64,000 nt of DNA. Origin: Calliphora vicina (lineage: Eukaryota > Arthropoda > Insecta > Diptera > Calliphoridae). The translations under genes and the position numbers were made by a program. Below are positions 31,871 to 43,235 of the stretch, one piece after another (within the stretch, counting starts at the first letter, position 1; each line of letters begins with the position of its first letter). The stretch spans positions 100,931,302-100,995,301 of the forward strand of contig NC_088783.1 in assembly GCF_958450345.1 (NCBI RefSeq). Direction: 5' to 3'. A model generated the notes under the pieces. That model did not search any database and was not told the DNA's origin. It saw nothing but the letters and a program-made list of their open reading frames with translations.

Positions 31871-32604
31871 TGAAATGTTTGTCATATTTGTGATCAGCAT
31901 GAAAAAGTTATGTATATAAAAAATATGTTTTGTACGAGGTGTCCTTCTCAAACGATTCACTTTGTATAGTAGTGTAATGGATACCTTGATTACTCCAAAA
32001 CTGCTGAGTTACCATTCTCACAAAATCATAAAAAATCTTGAATATATTTTCTTGGAATTTTGGAACAACACATAAGCTAAATCCCGAGAATTTCCGAAAG
32101 GAAAACTCTATATGTGAGTTACAAATTTTAACCATATGACTGTTTTTTATTTAACTATAACTTTTTTTACTTGTTATACATTTTATCATACATTATTTAT
32201 TAAATTGTTTGCAGGATATGCATTGTGCTGGAATATTTTATGTTAATACTAAAAAAAACTTTACAAAACCATAAATTTGAATGTGTTTCCTTAAAAATCG
32301 TTGTCAAGTTGTAAAGAAATTTATTACAAAGTAATTTTATGTTGAGGTAATGTAGAATATGTGCAAATTAATCTTTTGAGCAATTTGGATTAGTTAAATT
32401 TAGTTTTAGATGATCCTTTCTCATACATTTCATATTTTTCCAATCGATTTTCAATAGCATTGAATAACCTTCATTTTAATGTTCTAAATAAGATGCTACA
32501 TGTCTCCATAAATCATATCGCTGGCTTAACATGGAAAGGCTCTAAGGCCATATTTTAAAATTTTACCGGAGAGATAAAAAACATTCAAACTTTTTTTTGC
32601 GTAA
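31871..32604. other. AT-rich DNA, possibly worn LINE sequence at its end
   Basis: Nothing clear is seen up to about 32480. From there a few residues such as GEIKNIQTFF could be the upstream continuation of the LINE C-terminus that follows, but the reading is too broken to call. Confidence 0.3.
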
Positions 32605-32938
32605 ATATTTTTGAACATCAACACCGTTGCAGAGGAAATCACTATTCAAGCTAAACATCATATGGGAAGACTTATCCTCCACCCAAATGAAGAAATGCCG
32701 TCCTTACTTAGTACCTCAAGTTTAGTAAGGCGATTAAATCGATACAATCGATACCTTATTAGACGCTTCAACCAGCATAATGTTTTGAAAAATAAAAAAT
32801 ATTTAAATTGCTGTTAATAACGAAATTATTTGAAAACTAAACTTAAACTGCTAGTTAGTCTATATTGACTAGTCGTAGTATTTTATGAAAATTGTATTAG
32901 TCAATTTATACTGTTTTAAATAAAGAAAAAAAAAATAT
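32605..32938 (+). pseudogene. LINE ORF2 C-terminus with 3' UTR and poly-A
   Basis: The 68-residue frame (32611-32817) reads LNINTVAEEI, RLILHPNEEMP and SLVRRLNRYN. This follows the usual order at the end of jockey-type ORF2: a D-LNIPTV-EEI-like stretch, an H-N motif, then a basic R-RLKR-like end. A 3' UTR of about 110 bp and an A-rich tail (AAAGAAAAAAAAAATA, 32923-32938) follow. The upstream protein is lost. The identification rests on motif order, so it is moderate. Confidence 0.5.
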
Positions 32939-33127
32939 TTTTGAATTCTGTAAACGCAATTTTTTTTTGTATTTTTCTTTGTTTTCTATGTGCGTAAAAG
33001 CAAAATGATAAAATAAGTATTTGCCGAGATAAAAGGTTTTTTGGACTTAGAGCTTTTTCTATTGCCTAGTTTGTATTTTTTTATGGACTTAGGTCTTTTT
33101 CTTAGAACTTGTCTTTCATTTCTTATT

Positions 33128-33290
33128 TACTATATCTGGATTACTAAGTCATTAATATAGAAAATATGGGTATCTAATGATAGAAATGTCAAAGTCCATT
33201 GCAACGATGTATATAAGGCTATATATAGTAAGTTGGACCTACAATGGGTCAAAATCAGGAAAAATATATTTAACCCGATTTTTTTTTCGA
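33128..33290 (-). mobile_element. GTCY-tract (mini-me-like) element, middle fragment
   Basis: It keeps only the ATATCTGGATTACTAAGTCA, CATTGCAACGATGTATATAA and TTGGACCTACAATGGGTCAA segments. Confidence 0.6.
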
Positions 33291-33847
33291 TAAAATGTGG
33301 AACATATGTATATACACTTTTTTAGGCCTATTGAAACTAGCTGAAATCGGTCCATTATTTCCCCTAGCTCCCATACAAATGTCCTCCTTGGTCTAAGCGC
33401 TTTGGCTCATCACTACAAAACAACAACAAACAATGTAATCAATGTATTTTTACTTATTGTACATTACTGCATTAAAATTTCAATTTCTAAAAAAAGTTGA
33501 CTTAGAGCCTTTGCATGTTAAGCAAGCGATATGTCACATCGCGAGATTTTGGAAGTCAAAGGTCATAAAAATCGTTTTTTTACATAAGCATTTCTCGGAT
33601 ATCGTACAATGAAGTCTTTTACTAATGCGAAAAAAAAGATTTTTCGCGTGCAATTAAGCAATACTCGTTACTCTAAAAGCTCGCTTTCATTTGCGATCGA
33701 TTGGCAAGTTAGGTTAGAATCTAACCGTTAGATCCATCCTTATGGATTAACCTTTAACTTATGATGTGGTAGTAAATTTTACACTCTATTTTTTATTTTT
33801 CTAATAAATTCTCTGTGTTTCATTCTCTTAAGCGGATATTGCCAGTA
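33291..33847. other. AT-rich DNA without recognised features
   Basis: The segment at about 33340-33385 (TGAAATCGGTCCATTATTTC, CTAGCTCCCATACAAATG) resembles parts of other worn GTCY-type copies. Nothing else is recognised. Confidence 0.4.
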
Positions 33848-33854
33848 CCCTCAT

Positions 33855-34523
33855 ATCATGAATGAAATAAACAAGATTGCGACATCGACAATTCCTTTAT
33901 TTTAGTGTACTCGTTTACTCTTTTTTCGTGACGTCAACAGTGACCCTTTTCTTATGTTTTGAATGTAAAATACTTACTTTTTATATGAAATTTCAAAACA
34001 AATAGTGAAAAATAAATAAAAAAAATAATTAAAAATTAAAATGTGGTGTGCAGTCAAAAATTGCAATAATAGTAATAACTAGGATCGCCCGGTGGCCAAA
34101 ATTCGACCACTTTTAAACGCTTTTTACCACTTTTATGGAAAGAATTTTAAAAAATTATGTTTTGCAAATCTAGAGAAAATAACCATTAAAACCATATATG
34201 TTTCATCAATATTGGTGGACAATAACATACTTAAAAGTGTACCACAAAAAAACGTGTGTATAATAAAAAATCAAAATCGTGAACTAAAATATAGCAAAAA
34301 TATTGAAAATTAATAAAGTAAAATATGTCTAATAACATAAAACCTAAACTACATTTTATTTTATTAAACATAAATAACTTTTAAATATAATTATTGACTT
34401 TTCCATTCTAAATCACATACATTTTTCATATAATACAATCAGTTTGGGTCACTGTTGACGTCACTGAGCTTAAGAGAATTTTTTTAAGAGAGCCATGTCG
34501 CCATCTTTGTTTATTTATTTATG
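33855..34523 (+). mobile_element. P-superfamily-like element, 669 bp, with internal inverted repeats
   Basis: The end CATGAATGAAATAAAC with ATTGCGACAT further in pairs with the right end read inward, CATAAATAAATAAACAAAGA with TGGCGACAT, a terminal repeat of about 31 bp. Farther in, GTGACGTCAACAGTGACCC (near 33929-33947) recurs exactly inverted near 34447-34465. CCCTCAT flanks both sides (33848-33854, 34524-34530). Drosophila P elements begin CATGATGAAATAAC, have 31-bp ends, shorter internal inverted repeats about 100 bp in, and 8-bp duplications. The likeness in layout and tip sequence is clear, but it is by eye. Confidence 0.6.
34041..34316 (+). pseudogene. Truncated THAP-like coding start in the P-like element
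   Basis: ATG at 34041 opens MWCAVKNCNNSNN then a stop at 34080. The C-x4-C spacing right after the start is what opens a THAP zinc finger (C-x2-4-C ... C-x2-H), the DNA-binding domain of P-element-type transposases. The second half of the finger is not visible. A 73-residue frame (34092-34313) follows in another register with Lys/Asn/Ile-rich, unassignable sequence. If this is the transposase relic, at least 90% of the gene is gone. Confidence 0.45.
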
Positions 34524-34530
34524 CCCTCAT

Positions 34531-34850
34531 TTTATACCATGCTTTTATTGACAGAATCGTTTTGTTTTTAGAATCTTACAGTAACGTTGAGATTTATATG
34601 TTGGGCTGTAGAAATCGGCTATGTATTAATTGTACTAAGACTGAATTTGACGAATTATTATTTTATCTCAAAAGACTGATGGTTATTTTTTTATATATAT
34701 AATATATTGAAATGTTCCTTTTTATTTTAATAAGTATATAACTTAGGCTATTGAAAATCCCATTTAATATTTTTGTTCAACCTTTATTTTGTTAATGTAC
34801 AAGTAAATGATATATCTATTTTTTTTGTTTGTGTAAAATACAGTAATTTT
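34531..34850. other. AT-rich DNA without recognised features
   Basis: No frame or repeat partner was found. Confidence 0.5.
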
Positions 34851-34983
34851 TATACCCTTCACCTTCGTGAGAAGGGTATATATAAGTTTGTCATTCCGTT
34901 TGTAATTTCTACATTTTTCATTTCCGACCCTATAAAGTATATATATTCTGGATCCTTATAGATAGCGGAGTCGATTAAGCCAT

Positions 34984-34987
34984 GTCC

Positions 34988-35033
<46 letters not shown>

Positions 35034-35041
35034 CTGTCTGT
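34984..35041. repeat. GTCT/GTCC microsatellite
   Basis: About 14 tetranucleotide units, mostly GTCT with GTCC at both sides, make this the longest such tract in the window. Other copies of the element have only two to five units. Confidence 0.95.
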
Positions 35042-35348
35042 TGAAATCAGTTTTCTGAAGACCCCAGATATCTTCGGGATCCAAATCTTCAATAATTCTG
35101 TCAGACATGCTTTCGAGAATTTTGCTATTTAAAATCAGCAAAATCGGTCCACAAATGGCTGAGATATGAGGAAAAAACCAAGACAACCTCGATTTTTGAC
35201 CTATTTTTTTACCTATATCTGGATTACTAAGACATTAATATAGACAATATGGATATCTAATGATAGATATTTCAAAGACATTTGCAACGACGTATATAAG
35301 ACCATAGTAAGTTGGACCTACAATGGGTCAAAATCGGGAAAAAAATTT

Positions 35349-35531
35349 TGAACCCGAATTTTTTTTTTTAAAAAAAAAAATTTAAAAAACAAAAAAAAAA
35401 TTTTTAAAATTTAAAAAAAAAAAATTTTAAAATTTAAAAAAAAAAAAATTTTAAAATTTAAAAAAAAAAAATTTTTTAAATTTAAAAAAAAAAAAAATTT
35501 AAAATTTAAAAAAAAAAAATTTAAAATAATC
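35349..35531. repeat. A/T tract tandem repeat, unit about 25-30 bp
   Basis: Runs of 8-14 A alternate with ATTTTAAAATTTA. The pattern AAAATTTTAAAATTTAAAA recurs about six times. Related shorter tracts occupy the same place in other copies of the element. Confidence 0.8.
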
Positions 35532-35676
35532 GAAAAATTTTTTTTTCCAAAAAATTCAAAAAACAACTGGAAAAAAAGTTAAATTTTGTTTACCTAAAAA
35601 TATTTAAAATTTTGAAGTATAATTTGGTGAAGGGTATATAAGATTCGGCACGGCCGAATATAGCACTCTTACTTGT

Positions 35677-37165
35677 TTTTTAATAAATTTGTTTTTGTTA
35701 ATAATTATTTTAGAAACAATAAAACTTGAATAATATAATAATAAAATTATTAGAATACATACCCCTTGAAAATTATATGTTAAATAAATATGGTGTATAA
35801 TTTACACCACATCTTCATATACATACGTTAAAAAATTTCAAGTCATGAGTTAAAGGTTAATTTTGTTCGTTTCTTCTCACCGTTATATAAGGTAGTCAAT
35901 GTTACGAATTTGACCGTGCGTTAAATCGGATTTTCGTTAAAGTGAGATTCGTTATACCGGGATTTGCCTTTACTGGCAGAATAGATGATGCACCGTTCCT
36001 TCTTCTTCCTCATTACCATAGAAGTAGTCGACATAGCTATGTATAGTCTCATAGTATTCCAAAATGCAGGAGTGCCCAGGGTTCTTACCAAACCACATCT
36101 TATAGCCAAATTTCGTTCTTCCGCTGTACTGTAATCATATCGTATGTGGAATAAACACTTTCCATTCAATTACCATGTAGGATAGTAAAAATCTAATGCC
36201 CACAAAAACTATTTTGTTCCCAAGAAAAGGCTTTAAGCTTTAAGGACATAACATATCTGCTTAAAAAATTAGTTTGATTTAAAATTAATATTTGTTACAT
36301 TTAATTTCTGATATTCAAAACTCATCTTTATTTGTCTTTATGTACCTCCTTTAGTTCAAGTTTTGGCAAATTTCTCGCAAAAGTTTATCCCTTTTATAAT
36401 TATAGTTTGCATTTGATTGTTTCAATTTTCACTTCAACTCCTCCCTCTCCGTCTCCCCTTACTCAATCTCTTACCGTCTTTTATTAGCAATTAAAAAGTT
36501 TTTAATTATGGTTACGCACATTAAAAATTTACTCAGAAAAAGAAGAAAAAAAACCGAAAAATATTTTCAACAAATCCTTTAGTGGGAATTCCAATGATTT
36601 CATCTTGTAAAGGCTTGTCAAACTGCCAACAACATGAATTAATGTTGGTCAACCACAACCAACCATTAAATTTTGAACAGTTTTCTATTCTGGTCCTTTT
36701 TTGTCCAACAAAGTTTTTAAAGCTAAATCTAGCAACAACAGAAATTTAATAAATTTTTAGTTGATTTTTTTTGTCGTTGTGTTTTTAAGTTTTTTTATTT
36801 TTTTTTTGATGTTTTAATGTGTTTTTTTCTGTTTTAAAACATTTCGAATTAAAAACGACGGCAAAGTGAATAGAAAAACAATTTATAAAAACTTAAACTT
36901 AAGAAAGTTAAAATTAATATTTAATATGCACATTTACAATGTTTCCTGTTTAAAAATGCAAAACCTTTCGCCGAAAACAAAAGACAAACAAATAGAGTGA
37001 GAAAATACGTTGCCAACAGTGATATTCACTTCATTGAGGAATGCGCCATATTGGTTTTTAATGAAAAATGCTTCCCATTTCCAAAGCAATGCAATTTAAT
37101 CACATTTAAAGCTTTGGAGAGACAACATCAAGCGGATAAATAAGTAAAGAGTGATAATAACATAG
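35677..37165. other. AT-rich DNA without supported features
   Basis: An 82-residue minus-strand frame (35921-36169) is on a slightly less AT-rich stretch with CGTTATACCGGGATTTGCC-like sequence, but no family is recognised. A pyrimidine-rich patch lies at about 36430-36480. Confidence 0.4.
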
Positions 37166-37255
37166 AGTTGTTACCACTTTAGACTGCTTTTATTTGCAAC
37201 TGAAGTACCCGGTTTATTTAAAGGAAATAAATCGCCGTTTTTAAAAAGGTAAAAA
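37166..37255 (+). mobile_element. 3' fragment of a gypsy-family LTR
   Basis: GAGTTGTTACCACTTTAGAC, CCGGTTTATTTAAAGGAAAT and AAAAGGTAAAAACGTAA match the last 90 bp of the solo LTRs. The rest of the LTR is missing. Confidence 0.75.
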
Positions 37256-37365
37256 CGTAAGAATATAAAAAAAATGTGTGGAAAAACTATAAACTCATAT
37301 TATTTTTCGCACTTATGCTGATGTACGAGTAGATATGATATCGGTATAGATTTTTTCAGTTTGTT

Positions 37366-37735
37366 TTTCCAAATCACCATGGAGGAATATAGTGTTCAAC
37401 AACAACGTCAAATGTTCGCTGAATGGGTTGGGAACTGACTCTAATTTTCTCCAAAAACTCATCTTTAGTGATGGGTCCTATTTCTGGATAAACAAATAAA
37501 ATTGTAGAATTTTGGACGATACCAAACCATAAGAGCAAAGAGCGTCCAATGCATCCCGAAAAAAGTCACTATGTGGTGTGGAGTTAGGGTGGCGGCGTCG
37601 TCGGTCCATATTTCTCTGATCCCGACATAGGCGAGCCCATCGCCGTCATCGGGAGCGCTATATGTCGATGAATTCCAACTTCTTTTGATGATATGGACAC
37701 CTTAATAAACGAAAGTTGGAATTTGGCCATTCTCA
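37366..37735 (+). pseudogene. Tc1/mariner-like transposase relic
   Basis: Read across frames: QQQRQMFAEWVGN (37395-37435), LQKLIFSDGSYFWINK (37452-37498, the FSDE-like strand with the second catalytic Asp of a DDE/D enzyme), CRILDDTKP, RPMHPEK, and GGGVVGPYFSDPDIGEPIAV (37592-37650). This order (quoted runs around F-x-D-E-x-x-F-x-N, N-x-R-x-W, P-L-H-P-E-K-V-T-V-W, GVVGPYFF) is that of a large Tc1/mariner-like family widespread in insects. At least four stops or frame shifts show it is dead. The last catalytic residue region is not seen, and the foldback element begins soon after. Confidence 0.7.
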
Positions 37736-37891
37736 CCCCCAGTTTGGTGAACATTTGTAAAAAAAAATCATCCTGAAAAAATTTTAGGTAAATCGGTTGG
37801 GGTTAAGAAATTTCGCAAGCCCTCTGAAGTTTTGAGATGCATTTACAAGGGGGAAAATGCATTTTTTTCAGTTTTTGTAAAAAATTTTTTT

Positions 37892-38938
37892 ATATGACCA
37901 AAAAAATAAAATTTTTTAACGGCAGTTTCAAAACTCAATTTTCGAATTTTTAAAAATTTTGTTAAACAAATTTCAGAATTTTTTGATTATAACATGGGGA
38001 TTTATTGAGATCATAATAGGGAATAAAAATATGAAAAAAGTATGACAATAAATCCTATAGTTTTTCCGTACCAGCGATTTAAATTTTTCGATTGTAGAGA
38101 AAAACTAATTTTTTGGCGAATGAGCCGAATTTCTTTACTGTTATGATTTTTAAGTAAAATCTATTCATAATATTATAGTCCAAATAATTCTTAATATAGT
38201 CTGAAAGTTTTACTAAAATTGGAAAACGTTAAACCTTAAATCGTGAGGGTCAAAGGTAAATTTTTTCAATATTTATAATTTCTAATTTAAATATATAGAA
38301 GTGTTATTTATTTTTGGGTCGATTTTGATGAAACTTAAGAAAAATATAACATAAACTCTAGTATTTATAATAACAGCACAAGAATGAAAATTGACCCTTA
38401 ATGGCACTTGGGGTTAAAATGACCCTAAACTTTTAAAATCATAATTTTTTTATGGTTTAAGAAGTTTGGGGTCATTTTAACCCCAAGGGTTAATTTTATT
38501 TTTCTGCTGTTTTTGTAAATACTAGGCTTTTCGCAATCTTTCCAAGCGAAATACCAAATATTGAAAAAATTTACCTTTGACCTTTATGATTGAAAGGTAA
38601 ACGTTTTCCAATTTTAGTAAACCTTTCAGAGTATGTTTAGAATTATCTGACTATAATATTCTGAATAGGTTTTACTTAAAATTCATAACAGTAAGGAAAT
38701 AGAGCTCATTCGCCAAATAATGGCCAAATAATTGGGTTTTCTCGAATATTACAAAATTTAAATCGCAGGTACGGAGGAAATACTATAAGAGATATTTTCA
38801 TAATTTTTTCATATTTTTATTCGCTATCTCAATATATCCCAATGATGATAAAAAAATTCTGAAATTTGTAAAATTTGAAAATGGAGTTTTGAAGCTGCCG
38901 TTAAAAAATTTTATTTTTTTGGACATACCCATGTCATC
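37892..38938. mobile_element. Long inverted-repeat (foldback-like) element 2
   Basis: The arms 37892-38425 and 38470-38938 are inverse copies around a centre of about 45 bp. Matching pairs include ACCAAAAAAATAAAATTTTT at the left tip, GGCGAATGAGCC against GAGCTCATTCGCC, and TTGGGGTTAAAATGACC against its inverse at the centre. The arms have diverged moderately. The same arm sequence is in element 1's middle and in element 3. It has no coding. Confidence 0.8.
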
Positions 38939-39988
38939 TGTCAAATTCAGCCAGATTTATGCTCCAGAATCATAGACAATTTGACATTTCGGATGCGCGT
39001 TATTATTTGATACATAATAAAAAAATGTGGATGATCTGATCTCACACACACTTTATTTATTTAAATTTAAAAATAGAAAGCGCTTAACCCTTTAGTAAAT
39101 GTTACCACTACCTCAATTAACCAAAAGTAACCACTAACTTGCACTGCTCTCCCCATATATATGGGAAATTTCGTTTTTATGTTAAATATTTTTAATAAAT
39201 GAATTGTTTTTAATTTTTTTTGTTAATACAATAAATAATACCATATTTTCAAATATTTGTCGGTGTTCTTTTTTTAATATGTAAGATAATTATAAAAATA
39301 TAACGAAATCTTTTATAAAAAATCATATGCACGAAATAAGCTGAGATTTATAGTATGTAGTACTTATATGAAGCAAAAACGGAATGAAATATTTATAAGG
39401 AGTAGTAGAATTGGGTGGCTGACTAAAAATTGTTGTCATCTTTCTTTACATAAATGTAAATTTTATTACATTTAGGTGATAAATGAATAATGAATACACG
39501 TATTGTTTGATAGTTATTTACATAAATAATTAAATGTACTCTACACTGGACATACATAAATTAAAATTATAAAATTAATTAATGTTGTATTTGTCATCAA
39601 GGTGTTAGGAGTTATAATGGATATATTAGAAAAACGGGCATCTGGTGTTTATTAGAATATATTTAGTAACTGGGACATACTATGTACATGATTTATATTT
39701 ATTAATTTGCCGTCGAATATATTAGAAATAGGACATAATCTAATTCGGATTGTCTATAAATTTCGAATCGTCCTCTTTAAATTATTACAATATAAATAGC
39801 CTATTTTGATTCGCCTGATTCCGCTATTCGAAATTCAAGTACAAATTCCAGCCACGTAATTTGTACTTGAATTTTGAATAATACATATAGATTTATATAG
39901 TAAAGTGACGAAAAATTCCTAAGAAACATGTTTCATGTTATTGTATTGAAGGACCATGATGAACAATAGCGCAATATTATTATACATT
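38939..39988. other. AT-rich DNA with one small perfect hairpin
   Basis: AAATTCAAGTACAAATT (39833-39849) pairs with AATTTGTACTTGAATTT (39859-39875) around a 9-base loop. The stem resembles the outer edge of the LTRs (GAATTCAAGTACAATTT), so it may be an LTR-derived palindrome. Nothing else is recognised. Confidence 0.45.
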
Positions 39989-40214
39989 TGGGGTATTCAC
40001 ACAGTCTACTATTTGGTCATATTGTCATAGTGTTCTAATATGTTTTGATAGTCTAAACAAATTTTTGTTGTATTTCAAACAAAAAAAGTTCTAAACTAAT
40101 AACACTGTTTGAACTATGTTCATTGTTTTCACATAAAATAATACTTTTATTGTTTAAAACACAACAACAACTATTATGACAATATGACTTTTAGCAGACC
40201 ATGTGAATACCCCA
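39989..40214. mobile_element. 226-bp MITE with long terminal repeats
   Basis: The left end TGGGGTATTCACACAGTCTA with TTGGTCATATTGTCATAGT pairs with the inverted right end TGGGGTATTCACATGGTCTG with AAGTCATATTGTCATAAT. More than 40 bp pair at each side. ATT flanks both ends, a possible 3-bp duplication. The family is unassigned. Confidence 0.75.
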
Positions 40215-41726
40215 ATTAAATGTTGCCGTTTAAACATGAAGTCGTAAGAGTAGAGTAAGATTGAAAAAAGTTTTTTAACATGATGTTGGTTTTCATCGCT
40301 CTTCTCGTATTTTAAAACAGGACAACCAACGATGGTCATTTGTGCGCCATTAAACATTAAAATTCCATGTACGAGTGCGAGTATAAAAAAATAAAAAATA
40401 ATAAGAAAATACATGGACAACAAATTTAAAAGACTTGTTATGTGGCAGAAAATTGAAAAACATTTCCATTTAAAAAAAAAAAAGTTGTTAAACTTAAGAA
40501 TCTAAGTAATAAAAAAAGTGTGTGTCTTTGGCCATTTGGAAAAATGGTGTTAAGGAGCATGTTTAATATTGTAATAAATAATTTAGTTAATTTGAATTTG
40601 AAACAACAAAAGAAATGAAGTAATGAATTTAATTAACAGACAAGCAAAGTGTATTTTTTTTATCAAAATTTATGTCACACTCAAAAAATTAAAATGAAGG
40701 TAGTTTATATATATTTTTTTTAAATTGAAACACACAAAATGGTACATAAATATTTTCTCATGAATATTTATTTAAATCCAAATACTTAAATGGAAAAACG
40801 TATACGAATTTATTTGGCGCTTTCCTCAACCAAAATTAAATAAATATACCCAAAAATTCACATATATATTATTTTTCTTGAAAATAAACAATTCTTTGCT
40901 ATATATTAAAACAAAGCAGAGCAACTCATGTTGGGATGCGTCGGCGAATAATTTAAAAACATTGCGTTGTCGAATAGTTTACAAATTGTAAACGTACGGT
41001 GTCAAAAAAAGTGTCAAAAAGTGACATGGTGTCAAAATGACACCAATCTTTGTCGATTTTGCAACGTCGTTTTTCCCTCAGTGTAAAAGATAATGACATT
41101 TTATTGAATACAAATACCCAACTATTTTTCAGAATTTTTTCAATACACAAATTCAAAGTTAAATTGATTAAATAAATTTCGTAAAGTTCATGTCTTGTTC
41201 AGACAGAATTAAACATGCAGCAGGCTATTCAAGTTTCCTGGTGTGTTTTAACAATGTTTGCTATTTATTTATCTACGCAAATTTCTGTTATTTTCAAAAT
41301 CTTGAAAATTTGTTATTCATTAATAAGAATATGTCATTTATATTTACTTAAGAGGATATGCTAGTTAGTCTACTAACGTGCATGTAAATTATTTCAAATT
41401 TCTGAAAACATAAAATTCAAATCTATTTCAAAAATCTTTTTAAACATTCTGTTCAAGTTTTATGAATAACAGATGCTTGAATATTCATACACATAATAAA
41501 CTGACAATCATGCGAATACATTCATGCATGCTTGCATATTTACACTAAAACTTGTACAAATTTATTAAAGATAAAACTTAAAATATGTTTTATTTGAAAT
41601 TCTGTTTATGTGTCTAGTATTTTGAACATATAAATAGCTGGCATGTATGTAGTTGGTTTTGCCTGTATGACTTTAAACTTTTTAAAATGCAAAATGCAGA
41701 CGTTGGTAAAATGTACAATTTACTCC
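40215..41726. other. AT-rich DNA without recognised features
   Basis: Short GTGTCAAAA repeats occur near 41000-41040. No gene or element could be supported. Confidence 0.5.
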
Positions 41727-42126
41727 CAGCGGGAAAAATATGCAGTAAAGAGGCCTTCCTAAATGCCTCATTTTGCAGACACAAGGACTTCTAGCCGCAT
41801 TGCAAAATCATTTCAATTTTACACGGGTGTGTCATTGCGAGCTAAGGCCTTGTATACTCGATGCTGTTAGAAGGCTACTTATGATGGGCTGCAAGCAATT
41901 TATTGTTTTTATATTTGTAAGGAGAGTTAATCAATGAGATGCAGAGTATTTTATTTTTTGATGTAGACTATTTTCATTTACTCACTTGTTGTTAGAAGGG
42001 GATTCCCAGGGCTTCTTGAACACCTTCTAATAGCAGGCAGAGTGAAATGAGTATAGGATCTTTTAGAATGTGTAAGTATGCCTTTTAGAAGGCCTACAAA
42101 CTGATTCCTATAATTTTTTCCCGCTG
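41727..42126. mobile_element. 400-bp hAT-like MITE with TTAGAAGG subterminal repeats
   Basis: The ends are CAGCGGGAAAAATAT and, inverted, CAGCGGGAAAAAATTAT. GTTAGAAGG, TTTTAGAAGG, CTTCTAATAG and GGCCTTC occur in both orientations within the element, like hAT subterminal motifs. CAG-starting ends fit hAT, but I cannot see an 8-bp duplication. Confidence 0.65.
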
Positions 42127-43235
42127 AGCTTGTACGTTTCATATGTATAACTGGTATATATTACATATACATCTATAAATAAATAATACATATTCGTAAT
42201 CCTATCTACATTATCTACATACATATCTGCTAACATATATAGATATTACTGCTGAATTTCTTAGGGCTGCCATCATTTAATATTGTTTAGATTTAAATTT
42301 TGAACATGAACTTCTATGTCAAGCAAATTACAAGAAGACTTTTACAATGTAGTTTCATGATCGTAGACGAAATGTGGATCCTTTATGGTATTCCAAAAAT
42401 CCAGGAGCTGTTAATCAATGTTTTTCCGCTGACAAATAGACATGGTGTGTCTATCTGTCAACAGGGTAAAATAAGGTGTTTATTGGCAGTCGCGTAAAAT
42501 ACATAATTTCATTTGACTGTCATAGTAAGTATGAATATTAGTCCAACTAATTTGACCATTCCAATGACGTTTTACAGAAATAACGAAGTCATAGAAATTT
42601 TATGAATATTTCTCGACCTACATAGATGTTTTCCGCTATTTAGTTCTTGTGAAAGTATTAATCTGATCTTTGCAAGAAAGTTACAATCACAATCACTGTT
42701 TAGGTTAATCGGTTCAGAAAATTGCATTATAATGCAGGTCCTTGACAGTGTAAGTGAAAATCTCCTCTTCAGTCGTCTGTCAAGCTACTCACTTCCTAAG
42801 CCTTTTTCAGTCTATTCTCTAAGTGATATTTTCATATCAACGAAGAGTATACGGATCCTCTAATATTTAGTATATTTTATGGATATTTCTCAATCTAAAT
42901 TAAGACCTAACACCACATTATTCTACTAACAGAATAAACCAAGAATTATAAAGTATTATGTTGGCCTAATTATCGCTATTTAAATTACATGGTTTAAGTC
43001 TGCATCTTTTGAGATCAGTACAGATTTTCGAAAGTTTAAGGACCATGAAGTTCGTTATTTTTCTACTTGTTAATAAAACTTAGGTTTCCTAATCGGGAAT
43101 ATTTTTTTTAGTTGCTCACGGTTCAGTTGTCGGATGATTACGGTAATTTCTTTATAAGATTTGTATACAAAAATTTAATTTATTCAATTTTAAACAGGAA
43201 CACGAAATACTGTATTCGGGTACATCTAAATTTAA
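42127..43235. other. AT-rich DNA without recognised features
   Basis: A 65-residue frame (42300-42497) has WILYGIPKIQELLINV, faintly like an integrase stretch, but nothing else around it supports that. No other feature was found. Confidence 0.4.

Larger units (their letters stand above)
34851..35676 (-). mobile_element. Most complete GTCY-tract (mini-me-like) element
   Basis: It reads from TATACCCTTCACCTTCGTGA to GGCCGAATATAGCACTCTTA and CTTGTT. In order it has the end hairpin with GAAGGGTATA, TTCCGACCCTATAAAGTATA, GTCGATTAAGCCATGTCCG, an expanded GTCT/GTCC tract, GACCCCAGATATCTTCGGGA, TTTAAAATCAGCAAAATCGG, ATTGCAACG-type and TTGGACCTACAATGGGTCAA blocks, a long A/T palindromic tract, and the TTCGGCACGGCCGAA hairpin. 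The conserved ends and tract match the described dipteran mini-me class. It has no protein. Confidence 0.7.

Noticed and set aside
33480..33760. Possible tRNA or small RNA gene in the less AT-rich stretch
   Set aside because: No cloverleaf, box A/B pattern or terminator arrangement could be made out.
34984..35041. CRISPR-like regular repeat
   Set aside because: It is a tetranucleotide microsatellite with no spacers in a eukaryotic mobile element.
34859..35186. Frames rich in TDRQTDRQ
   Set aside because: They are translations of the GTCY microsatellite and flanks of a non-coding mobile element, repeated in other copies without conserved frame.
35921..36169. An 82-residue minus-strand frame on slightly less AT-rich DNA
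   Set aside because: No motif or partner was recognised. A pogo-like terminus resemblance (CGTTATACCGGGATT) was too weak to call.
42300..42497. A frame with WILYGIPKIQ, resembling part of an integrase core
   Set aside because: No catalytic residues, no neighbouring retroelement sequence, and the match is short.
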